Assembly: GCA_019187225.1 (NCBI GenBank) | Contig: JABAQQ010000061.1 | Coordinates: 1-34,968, forward strand | DNA from: Saprospiraceae bacterium | GTDB lineage: Bacteria; Bacteroidota; Bacteroidia; Chitinophagales; Saprospiraceae | DNA: 34,968 bases | Reading direction: 5' to 3' | Part shown: in pieces, positions 1-8,256 of the stretch | How the letters are laid out: each line of letters opens with the position of its first letter | Position numbering within the stretch: position 1 is the first letter of the stretch | The notes under the pieces: generated by a model | The model's database searches: none | What the model was told of the DNA's origin: nothing | The model's input: the letters and a program-made list of their open reading frames with translations, nothing else | Translations under genes and position numbers: made by a program

Positions 1-107
<107 letters not shown>

Positions 108-638
108 TATAGTCTTTAACTCCACTCCTATTTCTATAAAAGCAGAGCCATCATTCTTACGACGTCCGAGCGCTCCCTGACTAAACTCTTCCCTTACCTC
201 TCCTCAGAATATCACATTCCTGCAATATCCCTATCGCTACAAAGTCTTTCGCTCTTTACTGTCAATGAACTCGTTATATAAACCCACTTGTGTGGGATAA
301 ATATTGTTGGATATCGAATGCCTTGAAAAGGGATGGCAAAGATACTTACATTTGGGCAATACGGGGGATTTTTGAAGGATTATTTTTTAACACTTTTTTC
401 AACAGCGGGTGTGAATTTCTCAACTCATTCACTCGCTCTTTCCAAAAGCGGGCGCAAAGGTAGAAACGAATTTTGTTTTGTCAAGCTCCCTGCAAAAAAA
501 ATTCTCAAAAATTTTCTTTGGCTGCAATTTGACGTTTCCACCTTAGCGGGCGTTAAAACGTTGTGAAAGCAGGAAGGTCACATTTCGGGTGCATATTTTT
601 ATCAAACGAAATTCAAAAACCCGGAGACGTATGTTTAG
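108..638. other. rRNA operon leader and upstream region, no convincing gene
   Basis: This stretch of about 530 bp separates the 16S 5' end from the first protein gene. On the minus strand it holds a good Bacteroidota promoter at 455-484 and therefore a leader of about 340 nt before mature 16S rRNA. A second TATCTTTG box lies at 337-344 (minus) but has no TTG at the right distance. A 77-residue plus-strand open frame at 333-566 has no family features and runs against the promoter, so it is not called. Confidence 0.6.
455..484 (-). promoter_or_regulatory. Promoter of the rRNA operon
   Basis: On the minus strand a TTG (482-484) is followed by 19 nt and then TACCTTTG (455-462). This matches the Bacteroidota primary sigma factor consensus TTTG/TTG, about 19 nt, TAnnTTTG. 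Transcription would start near 448 and run toward 16S. Confidence 0.7.
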
Positions 639-1439
639 TTATTGCCTGGCGTCGAACGGCTGAAACTCGATGCGGCCAATATATTGCTCTTTCAAAGCGG
701 CCGGAAGGTTGTCATAATAAACAGTAGCGCCGATACGCATCCTTCCTTTCGGTTCGATCGCTCCTTCGCGCTCCGCGCTTACGTATTCCTTTTGTTGCGG
801 ATCTTCGGGATTGAGGACGGTAGCGAACCAGAGCCGTTTGTCTTTACCATAAAGGAGCAATTCCACCCGGGGGTGATAGGCGTATAAATCGAGCGGGTTT
901 TCAACCGTCACGTTCACCTGCCAGGCTTTTTCAATGGTTGCCGTGTCGCCGGGTTTTGCGGGCACCAAAATTCTGACGCCGCTTTGTTCCCCTGAGACCA
1001 GGATCGGGCCAGGCCCCATAGGAAGCATAGCGGCTCCTTCTACGATACAAGTTTCCGGAGTGCCGGAAAAGGCCGTAAGCGGCCAACTGACAAAAAACGA
1101 AGTGCGCCCCAGGGGTGGCACCGCATCGGAAAAAGTAGGGAAAATGCTGGCGGTATCGCCGCTCACTATCAGCCGGCGTCCTTTGGCGTCGAGCGGGATC
1201 ATCTTCAACCAGATTTTTTCCCATTCGGTGTCGCGATTATCGCAAACACCCGTGACCAGAAACTGTCCTTGCTCTACCCAACAATTGACGGCGGAGACTT
1301 CCACTGCCGCGCTGATAACCCCCGCAGGCAGGATGGGGCTTTGTGATGCAGTGGTCTTATTGGCTTGATTCTCAGTACTGTTGGTGCAGGCGATAAATAG
1401 TGTAAAAACCGAAATGATCGTTAAAAGCAGCGTGCGCAT
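639..1439 (-). CDS. Putative lipoprotein of unknown function
   Basis: The protein has 266 residues when started at the ATG at 1439. The frame is open to 1523, but this start gives a clean lipoprotein signal (MRTLLLTIISVFTLFIAC) with the lipidated Cys at residue 18 followed by a Thr/Ser/Asn-rich tether. The mature part is mostly predicted beta strand and has two similar halves, each with a 'develop, compare, rescale' look (VSAVNCWVEQGQFLVTG near the start, WQVNVTVENPLDLYAYHP later). I do not recognise a named family. It is the first protein gene beyond the rRNA operon and points the same way, but the rRNA promoter lies between them, so it is not part of that operon. It is probably attached to the outer membrane or periplasmic face. 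Confidence 0.8.
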   Translation of the reverse strand: MRTLLLTIISVFTLFIACTNSTENQANKTTASQSPILPAGVISAAVEVSAVNCWVEQGQFLVTGVCDNRDTEWEKIWLKMIPLDAKGRRLIVSGDTASIFPTFSDAVPPLGRTSFFVSWPLTAFSGTPETCIVEGAAMLPMGPGPILVSGEQSGVRILVPAKPGDTATIEKAWQVNVTVENPLDLYAYHPRVELLLYGKDKRLWFATVLNPEDPQQKEYVSAEREGAIEPKGRMRIGATVYYDNLPAALKEQYIGRIEFQPFDARQ

Positions 1440-1510
1440 GGCCGTTAGTGTCAAAATTAAATGGATGGAAACTAAAAAAACGGCGCAAAGGTCTGCATTT
1501 CGGACAGTTT

Positions 1511-1542
1511 TTGGAGCAGACAACTGACATTATCTACTTTTG
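1511..1542 (+). promoter_or_regulatory. Possible promoter of pth
   Basis: TTG (1511-1513, inside a TTTTTG run), 21 nt, then TACTTTTG (1535-1542). The spacing is slightly long for the Bacteroidota consensus. It would give a 5' leader of about 50 nt before the pth start. Confidence 0.45.
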
Positions 1543-1600
1543 CAGGAAATTTTCTTTTTGACCAACCATCCTCCTCCCAATCGCTCAATCTCATCCCTGC

Positions 1601-2161
1601 ATGAAATACCTGATCACAGGTCTCGGCAACATTGGTCACGAATACGAAGGCACGCGCCACAACATCGGCTTCGAGGCTGTGGATTTTCTTTGTAAAAATC
1701 TGGAAGGCAGTTGGCGAAGCGACCACCACGGGGACCTGGCAGAGGTAAAGTATAAAGGCCGCATCCTTGTGTTGTTAAAGCCGAACACCTACATGAACCT
1801 CAGCGGAAAAGCCATCCGCTATTGGTTGCAAAAAGAAAAAATCCCGCTGGAAAATAGCCTGGTCATTCTCGACGACCTGAATTTGGTATTCGGCAAGCAA
1901 CGCCTGCGCCCCGGTGGCTCCTCCGGCGGTCACAATGGCCTGAAAAACATCCAGGAAATACTCGGCACCGAGGCTTATCCGCGCCTGCGCATCGGTATCG
2001 GCGCTGACTTTTCAAAAGGGAAGCAGGTGAACTACGTATTGGGCAAATGGACAGAAGACGAAAAAGCCGAACTTCCCCGCATCCTCGAAAAGGCAACGGA
2101 GGTAGTAAAAACCTTTGTAACGATCGGGCTGGAACGGGCCATGAACGTGACGGGGAAATAA
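1601..2161 (+). CDS. pth: Peptidyl-tRNA hydrolase
   Basis: This 186-residue protein cleaves the ester bond of peptidyl-tRNAs released from stalled ribosomes, recycling tRNA in the cytoplasm. The family signature is plain: GLGNIG at residues 7-12, TRHNIGF with the catalytic His at 20, PNTYMNLSG at 61-69, the Asp of LDDLNL at 91, and GGSSGGHNGLK at 95-105. Length is normal for bacterial Pth. The start at 1601 puts the first motif at the usual distance from the N-terminus. It is convergent with the DUF4153 gene, with three bases between the two stop codons, so it is probably transcribed alone from the promoter at 1511-1542. Confidence 0.97.
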   Translation: MKYLITGLGNIGHEYEGTRHNIGFEAVDFLCKNLEGSWRSDHHGDLAEVKYKGRILVLLKPNTYMNLSGKAIRYWLQKEKIPLENSLVILDDLNLVFGKQRLRPGGSSGGHNGLKNIQEILGTEAYPRLRIGIGADFSKGKQVNYVLGKWTEDEKAELPRILEKATEVVKTFVTIGLERAMNVTGK

Positions 2162-2164
2162 TGT

Positions 2165-3949
2165 CTATTTCTTTTTCAAAAAGAGGTAGCCGCTGAGACG
2201 CTCCAATTTCAGGTCTTCGTTTTCTTTTCGCACGTCGGCATTGCGCACTGTGATCCGAAGCGCCCCATTGCGGCCCGGCAGATCGAATGTCGCCTCTCCG
2301 GGCGACAATGCTAAGTAAGCATTCCCGCTTTTCGCCATCCATTTTCGCAACACAGGTTGCAAGTCATACGATTCCACCAGACTCACCTTCCCGTCCTGCA
2401 CCTGTTTCCATTCGATATATTTCTGATTCTCCGAAATATCGAAAAAGTGCCCGCTGTCCGGCTTTTCATTGCTTTGTGCGTACAACTCAAGCGGATAAAA
2501 CGTTGCATATCCCTGAATATCCACCCGTAAATAAATATCGGAAGCATTGACATTGAGAAAATTGCTTGCCGTTTCCATTCCAGCGTCCTTTATTCCCGCC
2601 CAGGCGGCAATACGGCTTCCGTTACTGAAAGCGAAATGAACATCCGGGAAACTATCCACAGGCATCGGCAGCCAGGGCATGCTGCGGAGGGCATCGCGCT
2701 GGTCGAGAAAATCAAGAGCGGAAATAATTTGGGCAACTTCTTCTTTGGGAACTGCAGAATTGCCCTGCACCAGGCGTCCGTCTTTCCAGCGACCGTTTTT
2801 CTCCAGTAAGCTTTGCAAAATCCCTTCCTGGCTTCGTTCCGCTACCCTAATGGCGTTGAAAGGCCCGAAAGCGAACACCAGCCCGAACAAAAACAGCGAT
2901 ATGGGAATGAACTTAATATTATCCCTTCTGGAAAATAAAAAATAAAGACAGGTCGCGAAAAGCCACACGCCGAGGTGTGCCACAAGAAAACGTGGCTCGG
3001 TGACGCCATACTCGCCGATGCGCCGTCCGATGGCTACGAACAACAATACGGTCAGCGGCAAAAGCACCCACCAAAACCACTTCCGGTAACCGCGCACCCA
3101 GGCTGAATCGTCGTGCTCGGGCAGGTAAAAATTGAGCAAGTATGTAAATATCCCCGCTACGGAGAATCCGAGCACCAGCGAACCAACCCAGCCACGCGGC
3201 AGATTCCAGGTAGCGATGATCTTACCGCCGTAGGCATACAGGATCAGAAAATACAGGCCTACGATCGGAATGAGGATGTATTTGCACAGATTTTTAAAAA
3301 TGACATTATAACCGGAGTCGGCTGCCGGGAATTCGTAGGTTTTGGGAAAATGAAAAAGAAAATAAGCGGTATTGAAAATCCCGGCCAGCAGGAAAAACAA
3401 ACGCATATAAATACGCTCCTGCAGATCGAGATCGAAAAGTTGATCAACCGCCAGAATCGCCAGTGCCAGGCCGGCGTACAGGATAAGGGTAAAAACCACA
3501 CCTATTATTATATTGGCAAACAACTCGCGGTTGTATTCCCAGAAATCGCGCACCGACCGGGCGTTCAGGTACGGCGCTACCGCCACGAACAGATGCGCCA
3601 TAACAAGCAAGGTCAGGAACCTCGGTATACCCACGTACTCGAAAGAGGGCGCGCCTGTATCGAGCAAAAAGTAGTATCCGGCCAGAGCCCCCAGGGCCAG
3701 CAACTGCAACAGCCAGCTCCGTTGTACTTCCCAGCCTTTTGATTCTGAAAAAGCGACAACGCCGGTCAGCAGCGGCAAACCCAATTGACACACCATCCAG
3801 AGCGGCGCCAGGATGCGTTCTTCGCTGCCTTTTTCAACAAGAGCGAACAACGCGCCCACCCCCACCACGGCACACAGCATCGTACCGGGAAAACGGCGAA
3901 TAACCTGAAAGAAAGCCTGGAGGAGAAAACCGAATGAAGGTAGTTTCAT
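2165..3949 (-). CDS. DUF4153 family integral membrane protein
   Basis: This is a 594-residue protein. The frame is open to 4048, but the upstream codons are made of a 9-bp repeat, so the ATG at 3949 is preferred. About ten to eleven hydrophobic segments fill roughly residues 1-370 and include charged loops such as RSVRDFWEYNRELFANI. The C-terminal part of about 220 residues is soluble and ends in Lys-rich residues. The arrangement and sequence fit the DUF4153 family, whose function is unknown. The start codon sits only five bases after a tandem array of TTAATGACT-like 9-mers, which may affect translation. Confidence 0.75.
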   Translation of the reverse strand: MKLPSFGFLLQAFFQVIRRFPGTMLCAVVGVGALFALVEKGSEERILAPLWMVCQLGLPLLTGVVAFSESKGWEVQRSWLLQLLALGALAGYYFLLDTGAPSFEYVGIPRFLTLLVMAHLFVAVAPYLNARSVRDFWEYNRELFANIIIGVVFTLILYAGLALAILAVDQLFDLDLQERIYMRLFFLLAGIFNTAYFLFHFPKTYEFPAADSGYNVIFKNLCKYILIPIVGLYFLILYAYGGKIIATWNLPRGWVGSLVLGFSVAGIFTYLLNFYLPEHDDSAWVRGYRKWFWWVLLPLTVLLFVAIGRRIGEYGVTEPRFLVAHLGVWLFATCLYFLFSRRDNIKFIPISLFLFGLVFAFGPFNAIRVAERSQEGILQSLLEKNGRWKDGRLVQGNSAVPKEEVAQIISALDFLDQRDALRSMPWLPMPVDSFPDVHFAFSNGSRIAAWAGIKDAGMETASNFLNVNASDIYLRVDIQGYATFYPLELYAQSNEKPDSGHFFDISENQKYIEWKQVQDGKVSLVESYDLQPVLRKWMAKSGNAYLALSPGEATFDLPGRNGALRITVRNADVRKENEDLKLERLSGYLFLKKK

Positions 3950-3954
3950 TGTGC

Positions 3955-4072
3955 CGTCATTAAAGTCATTAAAGTCAGTGAGGGTCATCAGAGTCATTAA
4001 AGGACACTGCGTCATCATCGCAACATCGCCATGACGACGGACTTCCAATGACTTTAATGACCCTTAATGACT
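3955..4072. repeat. Inverted arrays of a 9-bp repeat (TTAATGACT)
   Basis: Five 9-bp units lie at 3955-3999 in minus orientation (CGTCATTAA, AGTCATTAA, AGTCAGTGA, GGGTCATCA, GAGTCATTA). Three lie at 4046-4072 in plus orientation (CAATGACTT, TAATGACCC, TTAATGACT). The two blocks can pair as a stem with a loop of about 46 nt. They occupy the divergent region between the DUF4153 gene and the secreted protein at 4223. The same unit recurs before the YdjM-like gene. Confidence 0.85.
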
Positions 4073-4222
4073 CTCTGTATCCCGGTTAAAAGTAGTTGTT
4101 TTTTTCAAATGCAGCAGGAAGTGCGTACACACCTAAAATTGTGTAGCACTTCATTTCCGCAGTTGCGCATTTGAGAACGCCGCGTTCACTACATTTGCTG
4201 CCTGATTTAAAAAAGCTCGCAA

Positions 4223-4792
4223 ATGCGCACTCTATATTATGTAATTGTATTGCTGATTTCCCATTCTGTTTTGTACGCCCAGGTACCAGCTTCCGTTCCT
4301 GCGACGGGCAATGTCGAAACCTTCCCCGCCTCCTGGCAGGGCGACTGGACGGGCACGCTCGATATTTACAATGGGAAAGGCAAAGTCCAGTCCGTGACAA
4401 TGATCGTGGAAATCCACAAAATTGATACTTCAAAAGAAGGGCGTTACACCTTTGGACTGGTATACGGCTCCAAAGAACAGGACTGGCGGCCTTACGAACT
4501 GGTGCCTGTGGCGCCTGAAAGAGGCGTATGGAAAGTGGATGAAAAAAACTCGATCGCTATGGAAAGTTACCTTTACGGGCCAAAATTGCTTTGCTGGTTC
4601 ACCGTGCAGGGCAGCCGTATCCTGTGCACTTATGAAAAAACCGGCGACGACTCGATGGTATTCGAAGTGCTGTCCGGCCCGGAAAAAGAAATCAGTACCA
4701 CCGGCAATACCAAACAAGGCGAAGAGGAAATCCCCGAAGTAAAAACGTATCCGTTTTCCGTATTTCAACGCGCCCTATTGAAGCGAAATTGA
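4223..4792 (+). CDS. Small secreted protein of unknown function
   Basis: This 189-residue protein starts with a signal peptide (MRTLYYVIVLLISHSVLYAQ, cleavage probably after Ala19 or just beyond). The mature protein has WQGDWTGTLDIYNGKGKVQS followed by alternating hydrophobic residues (MIVEIHKI, RYTFGLVYG, WKVDEKNSIAMESYLYG, LLCWFTVQGSRILCTYEKT). That pattern suggests a small beta barrel of lipocalin or nitrobindin type, which is inference only. A TACATTTG box lies at 4190-4197, with a TTTG 16 nt upstream, so it may have its own promoter. It stands alone between the inverted 9-mer arrays and a second repeat region. Confidence 0.72.
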   Translation: MRTLYYVIVLLISHSVLYAQVPASVPATGNVETFPASWQGDWTGTLDIYNGKGKVQSVTMIVEIHKIDTSKEGRYTFGLVYGSKEQDWRPYELVPVAPERGVWKVDEKNSIAMESYLYGPKLLCWFTVQGSRILCTYEKTGDDSMVFEVLSGPEKEISTTGNTKQGEEEIPEVKTYPFSVFQRALLKRN

Positions 4793-4852
4793 AGTTATCC
4801 GGAATCGTTGATTGTCATTGTTAATTTATTTGAAAACGAGCAGGTTATAGTC

Positions 4853-4969
4853 GTTTGAAAGTGGTTTGAATGGTTTGAGTTGTTTGAAATTGTTGGTGAC
4901 CAACCTTTTAAATTCTGGAGCGGCTATAATGATTATAATGACTCTAATGCCCCCAATGACTGTAATACC
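4853..4969 (+). repeat. Two short tandem repeat arrays before the YdjM-like gene
   Basis: Positions 4853-4890 hold four GTTTGAA-based units, three of them 9 bp apart. Positions 4927-4969 hold about five units of a different 9-mer (TAATGATTA, TAATGACTC, TAATGCCCC, CAATGACTG, TAATACC), ending six bases before the ATG at 4975. The second unit is the same as in the arrays at 3955-4072. Confidence 0.85.
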
Positions 4970-4974
4970 CACTT

Positions 4975-6216
4975 ATGGACTCTCTCACTCAAATCGTTCT
5001 CGGCGCGGCCTGCGGCGAAGTGGTGGCGGGCAAAAAACTCGGCAACCGCGCCATGCTGTGGGGCGCTGTTGGCGGTACGATCCCCGATTTGGACGTGTTT
5101 GCCACTTTTGTCTGCGATGAGATCACTGCCACGTCGTTCCACCGGGGGTTCATGCACTCGTTCCTGTTTGCGGCGCTGGCTCCCTGGGGACTGGCTAAAC
5201 TCACCCATTGGTTTTACCACCATAATGTTTACAGGTTGCGTGGTTATAAAGCATGGGCAATGGGGATATGGTTGCTATTTTTCTTCGGCGCAGCGGCGGC
5301 CATCAATTTTATCCCGGTACTGATGGGCGGGGGATTGAGTTTTTATGTCCTGTTGCCCACCCTTATACTTGGCGCCTGGTTTGCCTGGAAATTATGGAAC
5401 GAATACTGGCGGCGCGATCTTTCACTGGTAGAAGCGCCTTACCTGACGTGGGTCGCTCTGTTTTTCTGGAGCATTTTCACCCATCCGATCCTCGACAGTT
5501 GCACCAATTACGGTACCCAGTTGTGGCAGCCATTCAGCGACTTCCGTGTACAGTGGAATACGATCTCGGTGGTGGACCCGCTTGCGACCATTCCGTTCGG
5601 GATTTTCCTGGTCATTGCATCGCGGTTTGAAAAAGGGGAGCGCCTGCGGGCAGTTCTTGCGTGGTTGGGGGTGGCCTGGTTTGTCGCTTATGTCGGCATC
5701 TATGCCAGTTGGCACAAAGTGCAGGCCGACCGCGTTTTTCAAAAAACAATGCAGGAGCGGGGTATTCATTACCAACGATATATGACCAACCCGACGATTT
5801 TCAACAATGTGGTCTGGCATGGTCTGGCGGAAAGTGACACGGCTTTTTACTATGGTTTGTACGGGTTCAGAGACAAAACGGAGCAGTTTGTGCCCATATC
5901 CGTTTTGGCCAAAAACCACCACCTGCTCGACCCGATACCGCCCGGTGACCGGGCTTACCGTTTTCTGCGCTGGTTTTCCAACGGTTATTACAATGTGACG
6001 CCCTACAACGGCGACACATTGCAGGTGAACGATTTGCGCTTCGGGCTTTTGGGCGATTCCATTCACGGCAACAATTACGTCTTTCCGTTTTTGCTTTTTA
6101 AAAATGAAAACGGCGAATGGGAAGCAAAGCAGAACAATAAAAACCGCAGCAGCGTGAAGGGCAGCGAGGAATCTTTCCGCAAATTGTGGGAGCGTGTCAC
6201 TGAGGGAAGAGAATGA
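4975..6216 (+). CDS. YdjM/DUF457-like membrane protein, putative metal-dependent hydrolase
   Basis: This 413-residue protein begins with the conserved MDSLTQIVLGAACGE segment, followed by GGTIPDLDVF (Asp38 and Asp40) and FHRGFMHS (His56 and His61). A second cluster, THPILDSCTNYGTQLWQPFS, lies near residues 164-183. These His and Asp residues are the presumed metal ligands of the YdjM (DUF457) family. About five membrane segments lie between residues 60 and 250. The C-terminal 160 residues are soluble and probably face the periplasm. The enzyme activity of the family has not been firmly shown. The start codon follows a 9-mer repeat array by six bases, and no clear Shine-Dalgarno sequence is visible. 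Confidence 0.85.
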   Translation: MDSLTQIVLGAACGEVVAGKKLGNRAMLWGAVGGTIPDLDVFATFVCDEITATSFHRGFMHSFLFAALAPWGLAKLTHWFYHHNVYRLRGYKAWAMGIWLLFFFGAAAAINFIPVLMGGGLSFYVLLPTLILGAWFAWKLWNEYWRRDLSLVEAPYLTWVALFFWSIFTHPILDSCTNYGTQLWQPFSDFRVQWNTISVVDPLATIPFGIFLVIASRFEKGERLRAVLAWLGVAWFVAYVGIYASWHKVQADRVFQKTMQERGIHYQRYMTNPTIFNNVVWHGLAESDTAFYYGLYGFRDKTEQFVPISVLAKNHHLLDPIPPGDRAYRFLRWFSNGYYNVTPYNGDTLQVNDLRFGLLGDSIHGNNYVFPFLLFKNENGEWEAKQNNKNRSSVKGSEESFRKLWERVTEGRE

Positions 6217-6329
6217 TCCCCCGGTTACCCACTGATAAATACCCACCTATAAATCGGTGGGCTGAATCCCAAATCCAAAGGATTTTTTCACACAAACCGT
6301 CGGTTTATCGGCGGTGAAACCAAAAAGGA

Positions 6330-7154
6330 ATGCGTCAACGCGTCATTACTGCAATCGTTTTTGCCGCTGCTATGCTGGGAGGAATTTATGGAGGGAAGCT
6401 CACATTCCAGATATTGTGCATCCTGATCGTGGCTGGTTGTCTTTGGGAACTGATGAAATTGCTTTTGCCGGAAGAAGAAGGCAAAATGCTGCGGCAAGTT
6501 GTAGGCCTGGCAACGGGGTTATTGCCTTTGGTCGCTATTTCCGTGATGGACGATTTCGGAATGACCTTGATTATATTTGCTCCGGCTTTGATATCAGTTC
6601 TTTTTATCATAGAATTATTCAACTCGTCCAAAACACCATTCGCTAATGTAGCAAGTTATTTGACCGGAGTCTTTTATGTGAGCATACCATTCATTTTGCT
6701 GCAGTTCATTGCCGGAGGTCATACCTTGCACGATTACTCCCCGCATCGCGTCTTCGGTCTCCTCCTCCTCATCTGGACGAACGACACGATGGCCTACTTT
6801 GTGGGCTCGCAATTCGGCCGGAGAAAACTTTTTGAACGCATTTCTCCCAAAAAGACCTGGGAAGGCACCATCGGAGGCGGGATAAGCACCCTGCTCATGG
6901 CGTGGGGGCTGTCTTTTCTGATCAAAGATTTCACTCCCTTACAATGGCTTGCGCTGGGCGCGGTGGCTGCCGTATTCGGCACATTCGGCGACCTCGTGGA
7001 AAGCATGCTCAAACGCAGCGACGGCGTAAAAGACTCCGGCGACCTGCTGCCCGGCCACGGCGGCCTGCTCGACCGTTTCGACGCCTTCATTTTCGCATTG
7101 CCGTTTTTCTGGCTCGCGCTCATGATTTTTGGGGGGGGTGAAAGTTTACAATGA
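6330..7154 (+). CDS. cdsA: Phosphatidate cytidylyltransferase
   Basis: This enzyme makes CDP-diacylglycerol from phosphatidate and CTP, the branch point of phospholipid synthesis, in the cytoplasmic membrane. The 274-residue sequence has about eight hydrophobic segments and the family signature near residues 219-242: KRSDGVKDSGDLLPGHGG followed by LLDRFD, with the metal-binding Asp residues. SPKKTWEGTIGG at 162-173 is also typical. AGGA lies just before the ATG. A run of eight G residues at 7131-7138, just before the stop, could make the last residues prone to frameshift or sequencing error. Two small hairpins lie in the 113-bp gap before it (CCCACC/GGTGGG at 6242-6261). Confidence 0.95.
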   Translation: MRQRVITAIVFAAAMLGGIYGGKLTFQILCILIVAGCLWELMKLLLPEEEGKMLRQVVGLATGLLPLVAISVMDDFGMTLIIFAPALISVLFIIELFNSSKTPFANVASYLTGVFYVSIPFILLQFIAGGHTLHDYSPHRVFGLLLLIWTNDTMAYFVGSQFGRRKLFERISPKKTWEGTIGGGISTLLMAWGLSFLIKDFTPLQWLALGAVAAVFGTFGDLVESMLKRSDGVKDSGDLLPGHGGLLDRFDAFIFALPFFWLALMIFGGGESLQ

Positions 7155-7257
7155 GACGTTCAATCCTGTAAAGCTGCCATCGGTGGCACCGGTGGTATCT
7201 GTTTCGCCGGTGTTCCATAAGTTTGGAAGCAACGTTCGGCCCCGAAAATTGAGCCCA

Positions 7258-7863
7258 CTACCCCCTCAGCTTTCTTCGCCACTCGATGTATCCCATAACC
7301 GACAGCACGAGAAAAACGGCATACTGAAAACTCGTGAATACGAAGCCTTTGACGAAATAAAGCGGGATAGAGGACACATTTGTCACCATCCACCACAGCC
7401 AGTTTTCCAGTTTCTTACGGGCCATAAGCCACATTCCTGTGTAAGCGGCTGCGGAAGCGAACCCGTCGGCTGCGGGTACCGTGCTGTCGGTGAAACTTTT
7501 CAGGACAAGGAACAAAACGGCCCAGCACACTCCGAAGAAAAGCAGTGCTTTGGTCCATTCCCGTTGAGAAGAACGGCTGATCTGCAGCACATTCTGCCCT
7601 TCCTTTTTCTGCGCCCACCATATCCAGCCGGCGATGCTCATCACGGTGTAGTAGAAATTGACGCCTGCTTCGGCATACAGGCCGGCGACGATGCTCAGGT
7701 AGATGTAGATGGTGGTGTTGATAATCCCCGCCGGATACACCCAAATATTCTCCAGGCGGGAAAAAACCACGCTGGCAATGCCGAAAAAGACGGCGATGAA
7801 TTCGAGCAGAGTGGTCCCGAGCAACCCTTCCCAAAAGTGATGAATAATTTCCGGAATCGTCAT
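7258..7863 (-). CDS. pnuC: PnuC-family vitamin transporter (nicotinamide riboside or related)
   Basis: This 201-residue membrane protein has about seven hydrophobic segments. Family features include LEFIAVFFGIASVVFSRLEN, WVYPAGIINTTIYIYLSIVAGLYAEAGVNFYY and the aromatic-rich GWIWWAQKK and ENWLWWMVTN stretches. PnuC proteins carry nicotinamide riboside, and close relatives carry thiamine or riboflavin. No riboswitch was seen that would fix the substrate. The start codon is five bases from a TACTTTTG box (7868-7875, minus), so a leaderless transcript is possible, although the same bases form the tail of the terminator of the gene before it. It is convergent with cdsA. Confidence 0.9.
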   Translation of the reverse strand: MTIPEIIHHFWEGLLGTTLLEFIAVFFGIASVVFSRLENIWVYPAGIINTTIYIYLSIVAGLYAEAGVNFYYTVMSIAGWIWWAQKKEGQNVLQISRSSQREWTKALLFFGVCWAVLFLVLKSFTDSTVPAADGFASAAAYTGMWLMARKKLENWLWWMVTNVSSIPLYFVKGFVFTSFQYAVFLVLSVMGYIEWRRKLRG

Positions 7864-7870
7864 AGGGCAA

Positions 7871-7908
7871 AAGTAAAAGCCTTCTGCCGCTCGCAGCGAC
7901 AGAAGGCT
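7871..7908 (-). terminator. Intrinsic terminator of the small leader-peptide gene
   Basis: On the minus strand AGCCTTCTG (7900-7908) pairs perfectly with CAGAAGGCT (7878-7886), with further CGCT/AGCG pairing in the loop. It is followed by TTTACTTTTG. It lies 25 bases after the stop codon of the 67-residue peptide gene and before pnuC. Confidence 0.75.
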
Positions 7909-7932
7909 TCCGAAGTATGGGAGGTGTTTTGA

Positions 7933-8136
7933 TTACAAAGGAATGGTACTGCCGAGGCTGTCGCGGAGATCGCCAAGGCTGCCGAACGAATTGTTCGATT
8001 TGCCGCCCTCCACTTTGTTCATCTCGTCTTTGTCGAGCACAGTGAGGTCGGCTTCAATGTCGTCGAGCGAGCGCTTTTTCTTGTCCTGCTCGTTGTCGGC
8101 ATTGTTGTCTTTCTTTTTACCAAATGGAAAAATCAT
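7933..8136 (-). CDS. Small peptide with double-glycine leader, possible RiPP or bacteriocin-like precursor
   Basis: The product has 67 residues. A Lys-rich start (MIFPFGKKKD) and a charged helix lead to LTVLDKDEMNKVEGG at 31-45, which matches the general double-glycine leader pattern (hydrophobic-x-x-x-E-[LM]-x-x-[VI]-x-G-G) cut by C39 peptidase transporters. Cleavage after Gly45 would release a 22-residue Ser/Gly/Asn-rich core (KSNNSFGSLG...STIPL) without Cys. It has its own promoter (8174-8203) and terminator (7871-7908), so it is a separate unit. No modifying enzyme or C39 transporter lies in the window. It could also be an ordinary small hydrophilic protein in which EGG occurs by chance. 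Confidence 0.7.
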   Translation of the reverse strand: MIFPFGKKKDNNADNEQDKKKRSLDDIEADLTVLDKDEMNKVEGGKSNNSFGSLGDLRDSLGSTIPL

Positions 8137-8173
8137 AAGACGGTGACAGTTTAAGGTGTGCGAAAGATAGTGT

Positions 8174-8203
8174 CAAAGGTACGTCAAATTCCGATACCAT
8201 CAA
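8174..8203 (-). promoter_or_regulatory. Promoter of the small leader-peptide gene
   Basis: On the minus strand TTG (8201-8203), exactly 19 nt, then TACCTTTG (8174-8181). This is the same arrangement as in the rRNA promoter. The start would be near 8167, giving a leader of about 30 nt. Confidence 0.7.
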
Positions 8204-8256
8204 GAAAACGGTTGCTTTTTTGAAAGAAACGGTCGAATATGCGAGTTTTACAATGA

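Noticed and set aside
333-566. 77-residue plus-strand open frame in the rRNA leader region
   Set aside because: No family features, runs opposite to the rRNA promoter at 455-484, and overlaps its conserved boxes.
7129-7932. 267-residue plus-strand open frame opposite pnuC
   Set aside because: It is the mirror of the real PnuC gene and has no signature of its own.
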